Of a stretch of 64,000 nt of DNA, positions 55,051-64,000 are shown piece by piece. How positions within the stretch are numbered: the first letter of the stretch is position 1; the number at the start of each line of letters is the position of its first letter. This DNA is from Terriglobales bacterium (GTDB lineage Bacteria; Acidobacteriota; Terriglobia; Terriglobales; Acidobacteriaceae): positions 143,772 to 207,771 of the forward strand of contig JAICSO010000008.1 in NCBI GenBank assembly GCA_025936825.1, read 5' to 3'. The notes beneath the pieces were generated by a model. That model was not told the origin of the DNA. It did not search any database and worked only from the letters and a program-made list of their open reading frames with translations. Made by a program: the position numbers and the translations under genes.

Positions 55051-56457
55051 ATGTCGAGCTTGTTGAAAGCCCGGATTGCGTTTGTAATCGCCATTGGCCT
55101 GCTGCTCGCGTGCGCGCTGATTGTTTACGGCGCGCTGCACGCATTTACGGAGAGTGAGCGGGCAGTGCAACATGCGCAGCATATCCAGGTGCTCTTAGGG
55201 ACAACGGAGTCGGCTATTGCCGCGGCGGCGCGAGCGCGGCTCACATACGTTTTCAGCGGCGACGCTGATGCACTGAGTCAATACAACCAGGCAGTGGCGA
55301 CCATACCCACGGAACTCGCCGACCTCCGTCAAAGCACCCGCCATAATCCGGAACAGCAAGCGCAATGTGACACGCTCGAGAGGTTGGTGGGTGATCGAAT
55401 GAAGCTTTGGGAAGATTCGATCAACCTGAAAAAGAGTGGCCAATCGGAGCCGCCGGGCCAGCCGGAAATGACGCGCCAGAGTGTGGCGTTTGCTGATGGG
55501 ATCGTCGCAGTCACACAGAAGATGCGGCACGAAGAAGCAGCAGAACTCGAGCAAACGCGCGCATCTTCGCGGATGCACCTGATCGTTGCAGTTGCATTTC
55601 TCGCGATCAGCTTTATTACCGCGGTGCTTCTTCTGTTCTGGCACTACCGATTGGTGCGCGGGGAATTGGAAGCGCGAGAAATTGCCGAAAGCCAGGCGCG
55701 AAAAGCTGCAGATGCGGCGAGTGAAGCGGAGAAGAAGGCGCGGGCTTCGGAGTCTGTCGCTCTCGCTAGCAACGAAGCAGCAAGAAAGCTAAGCGCAAGG
55801 TTGATGTCGCTGCAGGACGAAGAGCGCCGCCGTCTTTCCCGTGATCTGCATGACAGCACCGGTCAGTACTTGGCAGCGGCAAAGATGGTGCTGTCTCCTC
55901 TCGCGACTGCACATCCGGAAGACAAGCGGTTCGCCGAGTGCACAGAACTGCTGGACCGATCGCTCCGCGAGATCCGCACTCTCTCTCATTTGCTGCATCC
56001 ATCCGGGTTGGAAGAGGCCGGATTCTCAGTGGCGGCCCGCTGGTACGTTGAAGGCTTTGCGAGCCGCAGTGGCATCACGGTGAAAACGGATATTCAGGAC
56101 TTGGGCCAGCGGCTTGCTTCTGACGTCGAGATAACACTCTTCCGCATACTGCAGGAAGCGCTGACCAATATACATCGTCATTCAGGCAGCCGGTCAGCTG
56201 AAGTGAGTTTCAAGGCTGACAATGGCAATGTTGTGCTCGTCGTGCGCGATTTCGGAACCGGAATCCCAGCCATGGCCCTGGAACAATTCCGCGCTTCTGG
56301 CGGCGCGGGCGTAGGGCTGGCGGGCATGCGTGAGAGGATCCACGAAGTGGGTGGAACGTTAGATATCGAGTCGAGCGGTAATGGAACCTGCGTGCGGGCA
56401 GCACTGCCTCGGTCGAATTCGGAGGCTTTTGCGGCGGGCGGCGAGCTGGCCAGTTAG
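55051..56457 (+). CDS. Membrane sensor histidine kinase, NarL/HisKA_3 type
   Basis: 468 residues. Two membrane helices (about 8-27 and 174-198) enclose a 145-residue periplasmic CHASE3-like sensor. A coiled coil is followed by the HisKA_3 dimerisation domain with the phosphorylated H267 in RRRLSRDLHDSTGQYLA, and an ATPase domain with FRILQEALTNIHRHSGS and VVRDFGTGIP. It would phosphorylate a NarL/LuxR-type response regulator. None is adjacent. It starts about 110 bases after the DUF3106 gene and its relation to the sigma cluster is not clear. Confidence 0.93.
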   Translation: MSSLLKARIAFVIAIGLLLACALIVYGALHAFTESERAVQHAQHIQVLLGTTESAIAAAARARLTYVFSGDADALSQYNQAVATIPTELADLRQSTRHNPEQQAQCDTLERLVGDRMKLWEDSINLKKSGQSEPPGQPEMTRQSVAFADGIVAVTQKMRHEEAAELEQTRASSRMHLIVAVAFLAISFITAVLLLFWHYRLVRGELEAREIAESQARKAADAASEAEKKARASESVALASNEAARKLSARLMSLQDEERRRLSRDLHDSTGQYLAAAKMVLSPLATAHPEDKRFAECTELLDRSLREIRTLSHLLHPSGLEEAGFSVAARWYVEGFASRSGITVKTDIQDLGQRLASDVEITLFRILQEALTNIHRHSGSRSAEVSFKADNGNVVLVVRDFGTGIPAMALEQFRASGGAGVGLAGMRERIHEVGGTLDIESSGNGTCVRAALPRSNSEAFAAGGELAS

Positions 56458-56460
56458 AGA

Positions 56461-57387
56461 CTAGCCTCTCAGCATATTCTTCAGCACAAAGCGCAGATTT
56501 GCGGGACGCTCTGCCATTCTCCTCATCAAGTACGGATACCACTCAGTTCCGAATGGAACGTAGACGCGCATTCGCCAGCCTTCCCGCACGAGGGACTGCT
56601 GTAAGTCGCGCCGGATGCCATACAACATCTGAAATTCAAAAGAGTCGCGCGAAATTTTTTCGCGGATCACGAAGGCCTGTGCTTCGCGAATGATGTTCGC
56701 GTCGTGCGTCGCCAGACCGTGGTAGATCCCGCTCTTGAGCAGCATCTTCATCAGGCGAATGTAATTTCCATCGACCTCGGATTTGGCTTGGAACGCAATC
56801 TCCGGAGGTTCTTTGTATGCGCCTTTGCACAGGCGAATGCGAATGCCATCCTGCAGCAGGGCCGCCACATCCGTCTCGGAGCGCCGCATGTAGGACTGAA
56901 TCACGGTCCCAACGCAGCCACGATTTTCGGGGATGCGGTGCAATTCATGGACGAGGTCGAGCGTGCGCTGGGTATGTGGCGAGCCTTCCATGTCGACGCG
57001 AACGAAATTTTTCGGTCGGGAGGCTGCGGCTTGTGCGACAAGGGTGCGCACGTGATCGTAAGCAAGGTTTGGGTCGACGTCGAGACCCATATGAGTCAGC
57101 TTGAGACTGACGTTTGCATTCAGGTTGCGCGCCGACATTGCAGCAATCAGTTGCTTGTAGAGCGCCGCACTCTGGCGGGCCTCATCAGCATTGGTGACGT
57201 TCTCGCCTAAGTTATCTACCGAAACAGCCATGCCGGCGGCATTGAGGCTCTGGGTAACGCGCAATGCATCTTCGAGTTGTGTACCGGCGACGAAGCGACC
57301 GGACACTTTTTGTCCCAGAGAAGATTTTTCGGCCCAGCGGCGGAGTGCGCGGCTTTCAGAGAGGGAAATGAGGGTGGCTCTCAGCAA
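56461..57387 (-). CDS. Proline dehydrogenase
   Basis: 308 residues from TTG 57387; a GGGGGGAGG is positioned upstream. Single-domain, monofunctional PutA/PRODH-type TIM barrel. Motifs: VSVDNLGENVTN, NVSLKLTHMGLDVDP, VRVDMEGSPHTQRTLDLVHE, IRLCKGAYKEPPEIAFQ, YHGLATHDANIIREAQAFV and the C-terminal RVYVPFGTEWYPYLMRRMAE. It oxidises proline to pyrroline-5-carboxylate with FAD. P5C dehydrogenase is not next to it. Confidence 0.95.
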   Translation of the reverse strand: MLRATLISLSESRALRRWAEKSSLGQKVSGRFVAGTQLEDALRVTQSLNAAGMAVSVDNLGENVTNADEARQSAALYKQLIAAMSARNLNANVSLKLTHMGLDVDPNLAYDHVRTLVAQAAASRPKNFVRVDMEGSPHTQRTLDLVHELHRIPENRGCVGTVIQSYMRRSETDVAALLQDGIRIRLCKGAYKEPPEIAFQAKSEVDGNYIRLMKMLLKSGIYHGLATHDANIIREAQAFVIREKISRDSFEFQMLYGIRRDLQQSLVREGWRMRVYVPFGTEWYPYLMRRMAERPANLRFVLKNMLRG

Positions 57388-57598
57388 GGCTTTGCTGTGG
57401 CCTCCCCCCGGAAGTGCCAGTTATGCAGGAGCACACAAAGTTGTACCACAAACCGATTTGTGGGTACCGACCGCGCGTTCGGAGCTACGGATTAAATCGT
57501 ACCTCGACGCGTTCCGTGCTCTCCTGATCAGCCTTCTCCCACTTCCAGTTGCGCACAGCCGGCTGCGCCGGTGCCGGGTAGCTCATGCGCTTTCATAA

Positions 57599-58531
57599 TC
57601 AATGCCCTAGATCTTCCAGGAACTTTTCCACTTCCAAAGCCGCCATGCACCCAGAGCCGGCTGCGGTAATAGCCTGGCGATAGCGCCGGTCCTGGACGTC
57701 TCCGCAGGCGAAGACTCCGGGAACCTTGGTGAAGACATAATTCGTTGTCTTGAGATAACCGTCCTGATCGGTGTCGAGCTGTCCTTCGAACATCTTGGCG
57801 TTGGGAATGTGGCCGATGCCGAGGAACATGGCGCTGACCGGGAGCTCCCAAGTTTTGCTGTCGCGAGTGTCGCGCAGTTTTAGCGCGGTCACTTCCTTTT
57901 GAGACGGATCGAGAACTTCGTCAACGACGGTATTGGTGATCATCTCAATCTTCGGGTGCTCTTGCGCGCGCTCCAGCATGATCTTAGAGGCGCGGAACTG
58001 ATCGCGGCGATGGATCAAGTTGACCTTGGTTGCGAAGCGGGTGAGGAACAGCGCTTCTTCCATGGCGGAGTCGCCGCCACCAATGACAGCGATATCTTTT
58101 CCGGAGAAGAAGAAGCCGTCGCAAGTGGCGCACGAAGAGACGCCGTGTCCGATCAGGGCTTGTTCGCTGGGCAGGCCGAGCCATCGCGCCGAAGCTCCGC
58201 TGGCGATGATGAGAGTACGGGTGAGAATAGTATCGTTGCCGACCTGTAAAGTGATGGGACTGGTAGACAGATCGGCCTTGTTGACGTGCACAAGCTTGTA
58301 TTCCGCACCGAAGCGCTCGGCCTGGCGGCGCATGTTGGCGACGAGTTCGGGCCCCTGGATGCCCTCGGGAAAACCGGGAAAATTCTCCACCAACGTGGTG
58401 AGCGAGAGTTGGCCTCCGGGCTCGTGCCCTTCAAGAACCAGTGGCTTCAGGTTGGCGCGCGCGGTATAGAGGGCTGCCGTGTGCCCGGCGCATCCCGAAC
58501 CCATAATCACAACGTTTCTGACGTTTTCCAT
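57599..58531 (-). CDS. trxB: Thioredoxin reductase
   Basis: 310 residues. FAD-binding NVVIMGSGCAGHTAALYTAR, the redox motif SSCATCDGFFF, an NADPH-binding AVIGGGDSAMEEALFLTRF and the C-terminal VFACGDVQDRRYRQAITAAG with a second FAD contact. Standard low-Mr TrxB. It reduces thioredoxin. The first loop reads GSGCAG where GAGPAG is common, which is a known variant. No thioredoxin gene is nearby. Confidence 0.97.
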   Translation of the reverse strand: MENVRNVVIMGSGCAGHTAALYTARANLKPLVLEGHEPGGQLSLTTLVENFPGFPEGIQGPELVANMRRQAERFGAEYKLVHVNKADLSTSPITLQVGNDTILTRTLIIASGASARWLGLPSEQALIGHGVSSCATCDGFFFSGKDIAVIGGGDSAMEEALFLTRFATKVNLIHRRDQFRASKIMLERAQEHPKIEMITNTVVDEVLDPSQKEVTALKLRDTRDSKTWELPVSAMFLGIGHIPNAKMFEGQLDTDQDGYLKTTNYVFTKVPGVFACGDVQDRRYRQAITAAGSGCMAALEVEKFLEDLGH

Positions 58532-58584
58532 AGGAATAAGTTCGATGAGATAAGACCTGATTCGGTTTCAGACTGCGATTGCCA

Positions 58585-59325
58585 TCAATGTTTGCTCGGC
58601 TTGCTTGCGGGCGCTTTGGCGGCGGGCTTCCCGCGGGCGTGGCCGAGCCTTGTCAATTCTTCCGGTACCAGGGTTCTCGCGTTCAACAGGTCGCGATAGG
58701 ACGACAAGGCTGAGGTTGCCGCTGAAAACAGCGGCTCATATTTGCTCTGATCTACCGGTTGTCCGGTTTCCATGCTCGAACAGCGTGCCAGCACGACTGA
58801 AGGCTTGCCAAACCGCTCCAGCTTGACTCGCGAGACGGGCGTAGCGGCAGTCAACATGACAGAAGGCGAAGTAACGGACGACGCGCTGTCTTCCAGCGAG
58901 ACCTGCAAAAGCTCCTTCGGATCGCGAACGCGGAACACCAGGGTCTCGACCATCTGGTTGGTGTCGCGGCTGAACGAATACTGCACTGTTGAATACTGCG
59001 AATTGCCGCTCATGTCATGACGCATCCGCACAAAATCAGCTACGGCGGTCTCGCCGGCGGGATGTGAATTTCCTGCCGCCATCAGCGGATTCGAACTTGG
59101 GTCGAGCACGGAGCGGCCTCGGTCCACCTCGAAATCCGGGCTGAACGCGGGGCGCTTGGGAATAGCGGCCAAAGCCGCGGCGATCGCCTGCTGCTCGTCG
59201 GGAGATGGAGTGCAAACGTTGAGCACGTTCACTTTGACGGGAGGCGTCTGCTGGTTCGTGGGCTGCTGCGCTGCGCACACATCCGCCAACATCAGCAATC
59301 CTGCTATCAGAATTGTTCGGGGCAC
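58585..59325 (-). CDS. Secreted hypothetical protein
   Basis: 246 residues from GTG 59325, where a signal peptide starts (VPRTILIAGLLMLADVCAAQ). The upstream frame to 59481 has no signal character. The mature part contains a VNVLNVCTPSPDEQQAIAAA segment, a stretch with repeated beta-strand pattern (YSTVQYSFSRDTNQMVETLV) and a Lys/Ala-rich end (GKPAAKAPASKPSKH). No known domain is recognised. It is on the same strand as trxB and may be in the same transcript, 53 bases upstream of it. Confidence 0.7.
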   Translation of the reverse strand: MPRTILIAGLLMLADVCAAQQPTNQQTPPVKVNVLNVCTPSPDEQQAIAAALAAIPKRPAFSPDFEVDRGRSVLDPSSNPLMAAGNSHPAGETAVADFVRMRHDMSGNSQYSTVQYSFSRDTNQMVETLVFRVRDPKELLQVSLEDSASSVTSPSVMLTAATPVSRVKLERFGKPSVVLARCSSMETGQPVDQSKYEPLFSAATSALSSYRDLLNARTLVPEELTRLGHARGKPAAKAPASKPSKH

Positions 59326-59416
59326 AGTCGCATTGTAGCAGCCGAATGCTTCGGAACCTCGGTGTTGGGGTGGGACTTTCGATCGATTGTACCGTCTATA
59401 ATTCAGGCGTCTCCTC

Positions 59417-61450
59417 ATGAACTCCCACCTGCTCCAGCTACGGATCTGGATGGAGAAGCACGCGGTGTATCCGCGGAGCAAGTTGGCGGTTGTGACCTGC
59501 TACGTGCTCGCGATTGATGTCTTCCTTTTTGCCCTGCAGCAGCTTTCACGAACGCTAGGACGTTCCTTCGGGGCCACGCTCGGCGGATGGGTGACATTCC
59601 TAAGCGCAGTTGTAATTGCATTTCTGCTGGTGCTGATTGTTCGCCGGATCTCCGGGGGATTGCTGTGGCGGCTACGCAATCGGCTGATTGTTACGTACAT
59701 ATTCATTGGTGTAATTCCATTCGTGCTCCTGGTTGCACTCTCGCTGGGTGCGCTGTACCTATTCGCAGGACAATTCGCGACCTATGTTGCGACTTCACGG
59801 CTGGACTCGGCAGCCGCCGAACTCAAAGCAATCACCGATGCCTCAGCGCGTGGCATTGCGAGTGACCTGGTAAGTGGCCGCGCGCCCTCGGCAGTGACGG
59901 ATTCCGCCTCCGCAGATACCCAGCTTTCCGCGTGGCTCAATGGCACACAGCTCTTCATTGCACCGACGGACCAGCGAGCCATCGCGATCCCCAACGGCAT
60001 TACAAACGGCTTTTCAGGCCTGGCCCGCGATCACGGCAAGGTATTTCTCCGGGCGATCAGCCGCTCGTCCACCGCAAAAGGGCAACTCACAGTTGTCGGC
60101 AGCCGGCCTCTCGGTACCCTTCTCTCGACCGTGGCTCCTGATGTAGGGGAAGTGAACGTCGGCGAATTGGACCAGGACGGAAGGCTTAGTCAACTCCTGT
60201 ACAGCGCCGGCAGTGTCTCTCCGGCCAGGCGCATGTTGGATGTGCAGATTAGTTTTGGAACACATCTTGAGACAACTGAGTGGAGAAGCGGCGCACGCGG
60301 CGACGATGTTGCGATGGGTGGCGGGGCGCGCCTTTCCAAGCTCTACGATCACCTGTTTTCAGCGCTCGGCCCTGTCGGCCTGGCGAGAGAAGTTTTGCTT
60401 CTTATCATTGCCATAGTTCTCGGAGTATTTGAGGTGATCGCCGGTTACATCGGCGGCCAATTGACGCGCACGGTTACCGGCAGCGTCGCGGAACTCTACC
60501 GCGCCACCACCTTCGTCAATCGCGGCGACTTTAGCCATCGAATTCCAATCACGTCGAGTGACCAACTGGCGGCGCTGGCCGGTTCCTTTAACCTAATGAC
60601 CGAGTCCATCCAGAAGCTTGTCATCGAGCAAAAAGAGAAGCAGCGGCTGCAAAACGAAATCTCGATCGCGCAGGAAGTCCAGAACCAGCTTTTCCCGAAA
60701 CAGGTGGCGCAGCTCACGAACCTGGAGGTGCACGGTTTCTGCCGGCCCGCCCGCAGCGTGAGTGGCGATTATTACGATTTCCTTCCCGTCGGTTCCGATC
60801 GCCTGATTCTGGCGGTCGGTGATGTGAGCGGGAAGGGAATTTCGGCCGCGCTGCTTATGGCGACGATCCACTCGGCGGTGCGGGCGTATGCGATCGAAGG
60901 GATTCCGATTTTTCGTCAGGCGGAGGCTGTTGTTGCGGGGGAGATGATCTCCGCGAAATACGAATCTGTGATGCAGGGCGCCGAGGTGTCGCCGGGGACC
61001 ATGTTGTCGTTGCTGAACCATCAGCTGTATCACAGCACGCCACTTGAAAAATACGCGACGTTGTTTCTGGGAATGTACGACAGCGATGCCCGCCGGCTCA
61101 TTTACAGCAATGCGGGCCATCTACCGCCGCTGTTGCTGGGGGAAGATGGTTCAACTTGCCGACTCGAACGCGGTGGCACAGTGGTGGGATTATTCGACGA
61201 AGTTCCTTACGAGGAAGATACAGTGCAACTGCGGCCCGGCGACATCTTCCTTGCCTACAGCGACGGCGTGACCGAGCCGGAGAATGACTTTGGCGAATTT
61301 GGAGAAGAACGTCTGATCTCGATCGTGCAGGAGAACCGCGATCTTCCCCTGGCGCGCATTACCGAGATTGTGACTTCCGCCGTAGACGACTGGATTGGAG
61401 CCGCTGAGCAACCGGACGATGTCACGCTGGTGTTGGCGCGAGTGCGCTGA
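59417..61450 (+). CDS. RsbU-like PP2C serine phosphatase with HAMP domain
   Basis: 677 residues. Three or four membrane helices in residues 24-115, an extracytoplasmic sensor of about 200 residues, a further helix near 325-345, then HAMP (about 350-400), a coiled coil (IEQKEKQRLQNEISIAQEVQ) and the SpoIIE/PP2C domain. The catalytic marks are DYYDFLPVGSDRLILAVGDV, DVSGKGISAALLMATI near 469, YSNAGHLPPLL and FLAYSDGVTEPENDF. It probably dephosphorylates an anti-sigma-factor antagonist. No rsbV- or rsbW-like gene is in the window. Confidence 0.93.
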   Translation: MNSHLLQLRIWMEKHAVYPRSKLAVVTCYVLAIDVFLFALQQLSRTLGRSFGATLGGWVTFLSAVVIAFLLVLIVRRISGGLLWRLRNRLIVTYIFIGVIPFVLLVALSLGALYLFAGQFATYVATSRLDSAAAELKAITDASARGIASDLVSGRAPSAVTDSASADTQLSAWLNGTQLFIAPTDQRAIAIPNGITNGFSGLARDHGKVFLRAISRSSTAKGQLTVVGSRPLGTLLSTVAPDVGEVNVGELDQDGRLSQLLYSAGSVSPARRMLDVQISFGTHLETTEWRSGARGDDVAMGGGARLSKLYDHLFSALGPVGLAREVLLLIIAIVLGVFEVIAGYIGGQLTRTVTGSVAELYRATTFVNRGDFSHRIPITSSDQLAALAGSFNLMTESIQKLVIEQKEKQRLQNEISIAQEVQNQLFPKQVAQLTNLEVHGFCRPARSVSGDYYDFLPVGSDRLILAVGDVSGKGISAALLMATIHSAVRAYAIEGIPIFRQAEAVVAGEMISAKYESVMQGAEVSPGTMLSLLNHQLYHSTPLEKYATLFLGMYDSDARRLIYSNAGHLPPLLLGEDGSTCRLERGGTVVGLFDEVPYEEDTVQLRPGDIFLAYSDGVTEPENDFGEFGEERLISIVQENRDLPLARITEIVTSAVDDWIGAAEQPDDVTLVLARVR

Positions 61451-61456
61451 ATCAAC

Positions 61457-62503
61457 TCACTTTTCTTTTGGCAACGACTGCACCCTGGCCTCAACCTTCT
61501 GGTCCTTGCCCATCCCGCCCACGATGATCAATGCATCGGAAGTGACCGCCATGCCGTGATGGTCCATGGTGGGATTGGGAGCTTTGTCGGTGATTGTTTC
61601 CCACTCGCTGCGCTTCACGTTGTAATCAAAGACAACGGGAGAAGGTTCAGCCGGTTTGCCGTCCAGCCCGATACCGTTGTAGTCGTACACCTCAGCGCTA
61701 CCACCGGCAAAATAGGCCTTCCCATCTTTGTCGGAAGCGCCCGCAGCAATGCGATATCGCGCGGGGCCAGGGTGAGCGGGAAGTTTGCTCCATTCAATCT
61801 TCTTCGGATCCTTGCGATCAATCTTGCCCATCCAGCATTCATCGGAGGCGCTCCAAGGTGATCCGGTCTTCGCACCACTCGCTTTGGCGCCGTCGATATA
61901 AATAATTGTGTCGCCGACAACGGTGCCGGCGTGCCCGAACACCGCTGCTCCGGGATATGGAGTGGCTTGCGCCCACTGCTTGCTGATGGTGTCGTAAAGC
62001 TGAACTGCGTTGGTCGGGCCCTTGCTGGAAAAGCCGCCGATCACGTAGACGTAGCGATCGCGGTATTCACCGGCAGCAGCGTCGCGGACAGCGATCGGCA
62101 GATCTGGGCCCCGATACCAGCGCAAGCCAACGGGTTCGTACACCGATGTGTCAGCAACAATCGCCTGCAATCCGCTCTTGTCGGGGACGTATCCACCCAT
62201 CACAAAAACTTCTTCTCCGACGGTCACGGCGACCGCACCCAATCGGCCGGAGCCCTGGATTGAGCGTATGGTGGTCCACTTGTCATATTTGACGTTAAGC
62301 GCGTAAGCGGAATTCTTGATTGCTTCAAAATTCTTGCTCGGGCCTAAGCCCATAAACGAATAAACGAGAGTTTGCCCCTGGACCTTCACCGAAGTCACGG
62401 AATTGTTCGTTATGGGAGCAGGGAGCGGCTGCAACTCTTGCTGGGCGGCCGCTGTCCCCAGAGCCATTGTGATTGCCGCGATCAGAATTCCTGTTGTCCT
62501 CAT
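61457..62503 (-). CDS. Secreted kelch-repeat protein
   Basis: 348 residues with a signal peptide (ILIAAITMALGTAAAQQ). About six kelch blades are visible, marked by GG-x6-Y/W-type elements: AVTVGEEVFVMGGYVPD, DRYVYVIGGFSSKGPTNAVQ, GDTIIYIDGAKASG, GKAYFAGGSAEVYDYNG and SDALIIVGGMGKD. It would fold as a beta-propeller and resembles N-acetylneuraminate epimerase-like secreted propellers; no catalytic claim can be made. It converges on the phosphatase gene with six bases between. Confidence 0.88.
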   Translation of the reverse strand: MRTTGILIAAITMALGTAAAQQELQPLPAPITNNSVTSVKVQGQTLVYSFMGLGPSKNFEAIKNSAYALNVKYDKWTTIRSIQGSGRLGAVAVTVGEEVFVMGGYVPDKSGLQAIVADTSVYEPVGLRWYRGPDLPIAVRDAAAGEYRDRYVYVIGGFSSKGPTNAVQLYDTISKQWAQATPYPGAAVFGHAGTVVGDTIIYIDGAKASGAKTGSPWSASDECWMGKIDRKDPKKIEWSKLPAHPGPARYRIAAGASDKDGKAYFAGGSAEVYDYNGIGLDGKPAEPSPVVFDYNVKRSEWETITDKAPNPTMDHHGMAVTSDALIIVGGMGKDQKVEARVQSLPKEK

Positions 62504-62680
62504 CGGTGTTTCAAAATATCACAGTCAGGGAATCATCGAACGCGAGCTAATTGTGGTACCGAGCTTCTTTTGCGACCTTGGCGTCCTTTGCGGTTAGATG
62601 GGTGAAAACGGGAACCGCAAATCGCACAGTGCGCGAAAGGAATGCGGGAGTCATGCGAGGGGAACTCAGCGTGCGAGAAT

Positions 62681-62689
62681 TGCTATAAT
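62681..62689 (+). promoter_or_regulatory. Extended -10 promoter of the tRNA-Glu gene
   Basis: TGC-TATAAT (62681-62689), a consensus -10 box with the TGn extension, 11 bases before the mature tRNA 5' end. No good -35 box is seen, which is normal for extended -10 promoters. Confidence 0.6.
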
Positions 62690-62699
62690 TTCGAAGCGG

Positions 62700-62774
62700 G
62701 GCGCTATCGTCTAGGGGTTAGGACGGAAGATTCTCAATCTTCAAACCCGGGTTCGATTCCCGGTAGCGCTACCA
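62700..62774 (+). tRNA. tRNA-Glu (CTC)
   Basis: 75 bases with CCA encoded (62772-62774). Acceptor GGCGCTA pairs with TAGCGCT (one G-T). D arm, anticodon loop TTCTCAA with anticodon CTC, and T arm CCGGGTTCGATTCCCGG are all clear. It decodes GAG. Confidence 0.97.
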
Positions 62775-62790
62775 GCTATCATCCGCTAAC

Positions 62791-62818
62791 ACCCGCTAAA
62801 TCAGCGGGTTTTCTTTTT
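62791..62818 (+). terminator. Rho-independent terminator of tRNA-Glu
   Basis: ACCCGCT-AAATC-AGCGGGT stem followed by a T-rich tract (TTTTCTTTTT, 62809-62818), 16 bases after the tRNA. A textbook intrinsic terminator. Confidence 0.85.
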
Positions 62819-63385
62819 GCCCAGAAATGCTCATCGCAGGTCCTCGCAGTACCTAGCGCGAATCGTGGTACACAAAATGGTACACAGTCCAAAATTGGAC
62901 ACCCCGGGCCCGGTGTCGTTGGAGGAGTTGTCCGAGTACCCCCTTCCGCAGTTATCAATCGACGGCTTTCTTGCCATGGCGGGTGAGAAAAATTTCAAAA
63001 AAAATTGCCCAGAAAGATTGGACCGCAATACAAAAACGGTGAACAGCGGTGAGACTCTCGTTTAGCGAAGAAAAAGGGCATGCTTGTGTAATCGCCTTCC
63101 ATGAGAAGGCCGGCCGGAGTCAAGTCAGTTCTTTGTTCAAGACGGTTTACCTCCTGCCGAGTAACCACTGTCGCCATGCTTCCATTCGCACTCTCGAGGA
63201 GCGATTGGTTTCGCTCGGTGCATGTTGGGCGTTCTCGTTTCAGCCGGTGCTGCCATCTGATTAGCGACCTGGCGTTTTACTTTTGAAGGTGGAACGTGGG
63301 CTAGGCGATTAACGCAGTCACCGGAACTCGGCTTTGGCTTCTTTTCTCTTCCTGGAACGGTTTTGACTTTGTTTTCCTTTTTGAT
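62819..63385. other. Gene-poor stretch between tRNA-Glu and the IS110-type gene, possible mobile-element remnant
   Basis: About 570 bases with no convincing gene. Just after the terminator is a direct repeat TGGTACACA...TGGTACACA (about 62865-62888). Then comes an open frame (62817-63065, 82 codons) with a start and middle that look like protein (PKLDTPGPVSLEELSEYPLP) but no known domain. Its base composition, including an A-run near 62992-63003, is less GC-rich than most genes here. The sequence right downstream of a tRNA is a common attachment region, but I see no integrase gene or duplicated tRNA end within the window. Confidence 0.4.
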
Positions 63386-64000
63386 TTACGCGGCTGCTGT
63401 AACTGCAACTCGACAGCTATTGTGCAATGGCTCGTACACTTCTCCGCTCACCCACAGGTGATGCAACAACACTGCTAGCTTTCTGGCCGTGGCCACGATA
63501 GCCCGCTTTTTGCCGTTTCGTCCTCCTCGTTCCGCTAACTTCAGTCCCCAGCGCCTGAGATCACAGTCGACCCCGAACGGTCCCAGGATGTGTTGCGCCC
63601 CCTGTACCAGTAACGTGCGCAAATACGGATCTCCTTCCTTACTGATGTGCATCTGCGGCTCGCTCTGCCCTGATTTCCTGCGTCCCGGCTGTAGTCCCAG
63701 ATAACCGCCCACGTCGCGGCTCTTCGAGAACCGATGTGGATCTTCCAGCGTCAGCAGAAACGTTAACGCGATGAGGGTGCCTACTCCCTTCACCTGCTTT
63801 AGCACGGCAACTTGCGGATATCTCGCTTGCGCTAGTTTCTCCACCCGCTCGTTGTACTCGTCAATGCGCTCGCTGACCGATTCAAGGGCCGCCAGCAACG
63901 GCTGAAGAGCTGTTTGCAGTTCTGGACTCAAGCTCTCAGCTTTCTCCGGATTCATGTTGCGCACGTTGCAGCTGCGCAATCGTTCGCCGTAGCTCTTGGC
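63386..64000 (-). mobile_element. IS110-family transposase gene, C-terminal part (cut by window edge)
   Basis: About 205 codons, open to the right edge, reading 5' to 3' on the minus strand. The visible part is the Transposase_20 (IS116/IS110/IS902) domain: VLKQVKGVGTLIALTFLLTL, FSKSRDVGGYLGLQPGRRKS and GQSEPQMHISKEGDPYLRTL. The S of the RRKSG stretch is the likely catalytic serine of this group. A coiled coil precedes it. The N-terminal DEDD domain lies outside the window. IS110 enzymes recombine DNA with a bridge RNA encoded next to the gene, so the flanks deserve inspection. Confidence 0.92.

Noticed and set aside
62819..63065. Integrase attachment site or integrase remnant after tRNA-Glu
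   Set aside because: There is no integrase gene and no duplicate of the tRNA 3' end in the window; only the position is suggestive.

Overview
The window reads as one contiguous piece of a GC-rich, Gram-negative chromosome, most likely an Acidobacteriota member of the Koribacter/Terriglobia type. That is inferred from the gene set: a CarD regulator, the hopanoid enzyme HpnH, a Tat-exported molybdenum hydroxylase, an acidobacterial-style quinoprotein, several secreted proteins with lipoprotein or Sec signals, and a very large load of short palindromic repeats. No 16S rRNA gene is present, so the assignment is not proven. The left edge cuts an ABC permease gene and the right edge cuts an IS110-family transposase gene.

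Layout. 1-3.5 kb: end of a MacB/FtsX-type permease and three secreted or membrane proteins of unknown function. 3.5-7.1 kb: the chaperones ClpB and Hsp20, both on the minus strand. 7.2-13.4 kb: an RlmI-like rRNA methyltransferase, a membrane protein with an ExbD-like tail, a coiled-coil zinc-ribbon protein, an MBL-fold hydrolase and DusB. 13.5-19 kb: small membrane proteins, a GH29 fucosidase behind a LacI-type palindrome, a secreted phosphoesterase and a cytochrome c-quinoprotein. 19.3-26.3 kb: an HTH-TPR protein, an acyl-CoA dehydrogenase, a PAS-GGDEF protein, a YtxH protein, a NapH-like polyferredoxin with a CRP-type palindrome upstream, and a TSUP exporter. 26.4-30.3 kb: a four-gene unit that looks like a minimal, atypical chaperone-usher fibre system. 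30.3-38.1 kb: LigA, an M24 peptidase, AccB-AccC and HpnH. 38.5-43.7 kb: GyrB, a CDP-alcohol phosphotransferase, GreA and CarD. 43.8-48.2 kb: a PaoABC-like molybdenum hydroxylase operon with a small extra protein. 48.5-52 kb: DnaG, an MBL protein, a CAT-anticodon tRNA and a YggU-family protein. 52.7-57.4 kb: an ECF sigma/anti-sigma/DUF3106 cluster, a NarL-type histidine kinase and proline dehydrogenase. 57.6-62.5 kb: TrxB, a secreted protein, an RsbU-like phosphatase and a kelch protein. 62.7-64 kb: tRNA-Glu(CTC) followed by a gene-poor stretch and the IS110-type gene.

Two themes stand out. First, palindromic repeats of several families lie not only between genes but also in frame inside conserved genes (the rRNA methyltransferase twice, dusB, ligA, dnaG), adding roughly 15 to 95 residues to each protein. 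Second, many gene ends carry inverted repeats whose arms are built from an iterated short word; the words differ between families but the architecture is the same. The most system-like novelty is the 26.6-30.3 kb operon: two paralogous secreted subunits, a PapD-like candidate chaperone and a short beta-barrel with a regulatory-domain-like tail, preceded by a region able to form a long RNA stem.
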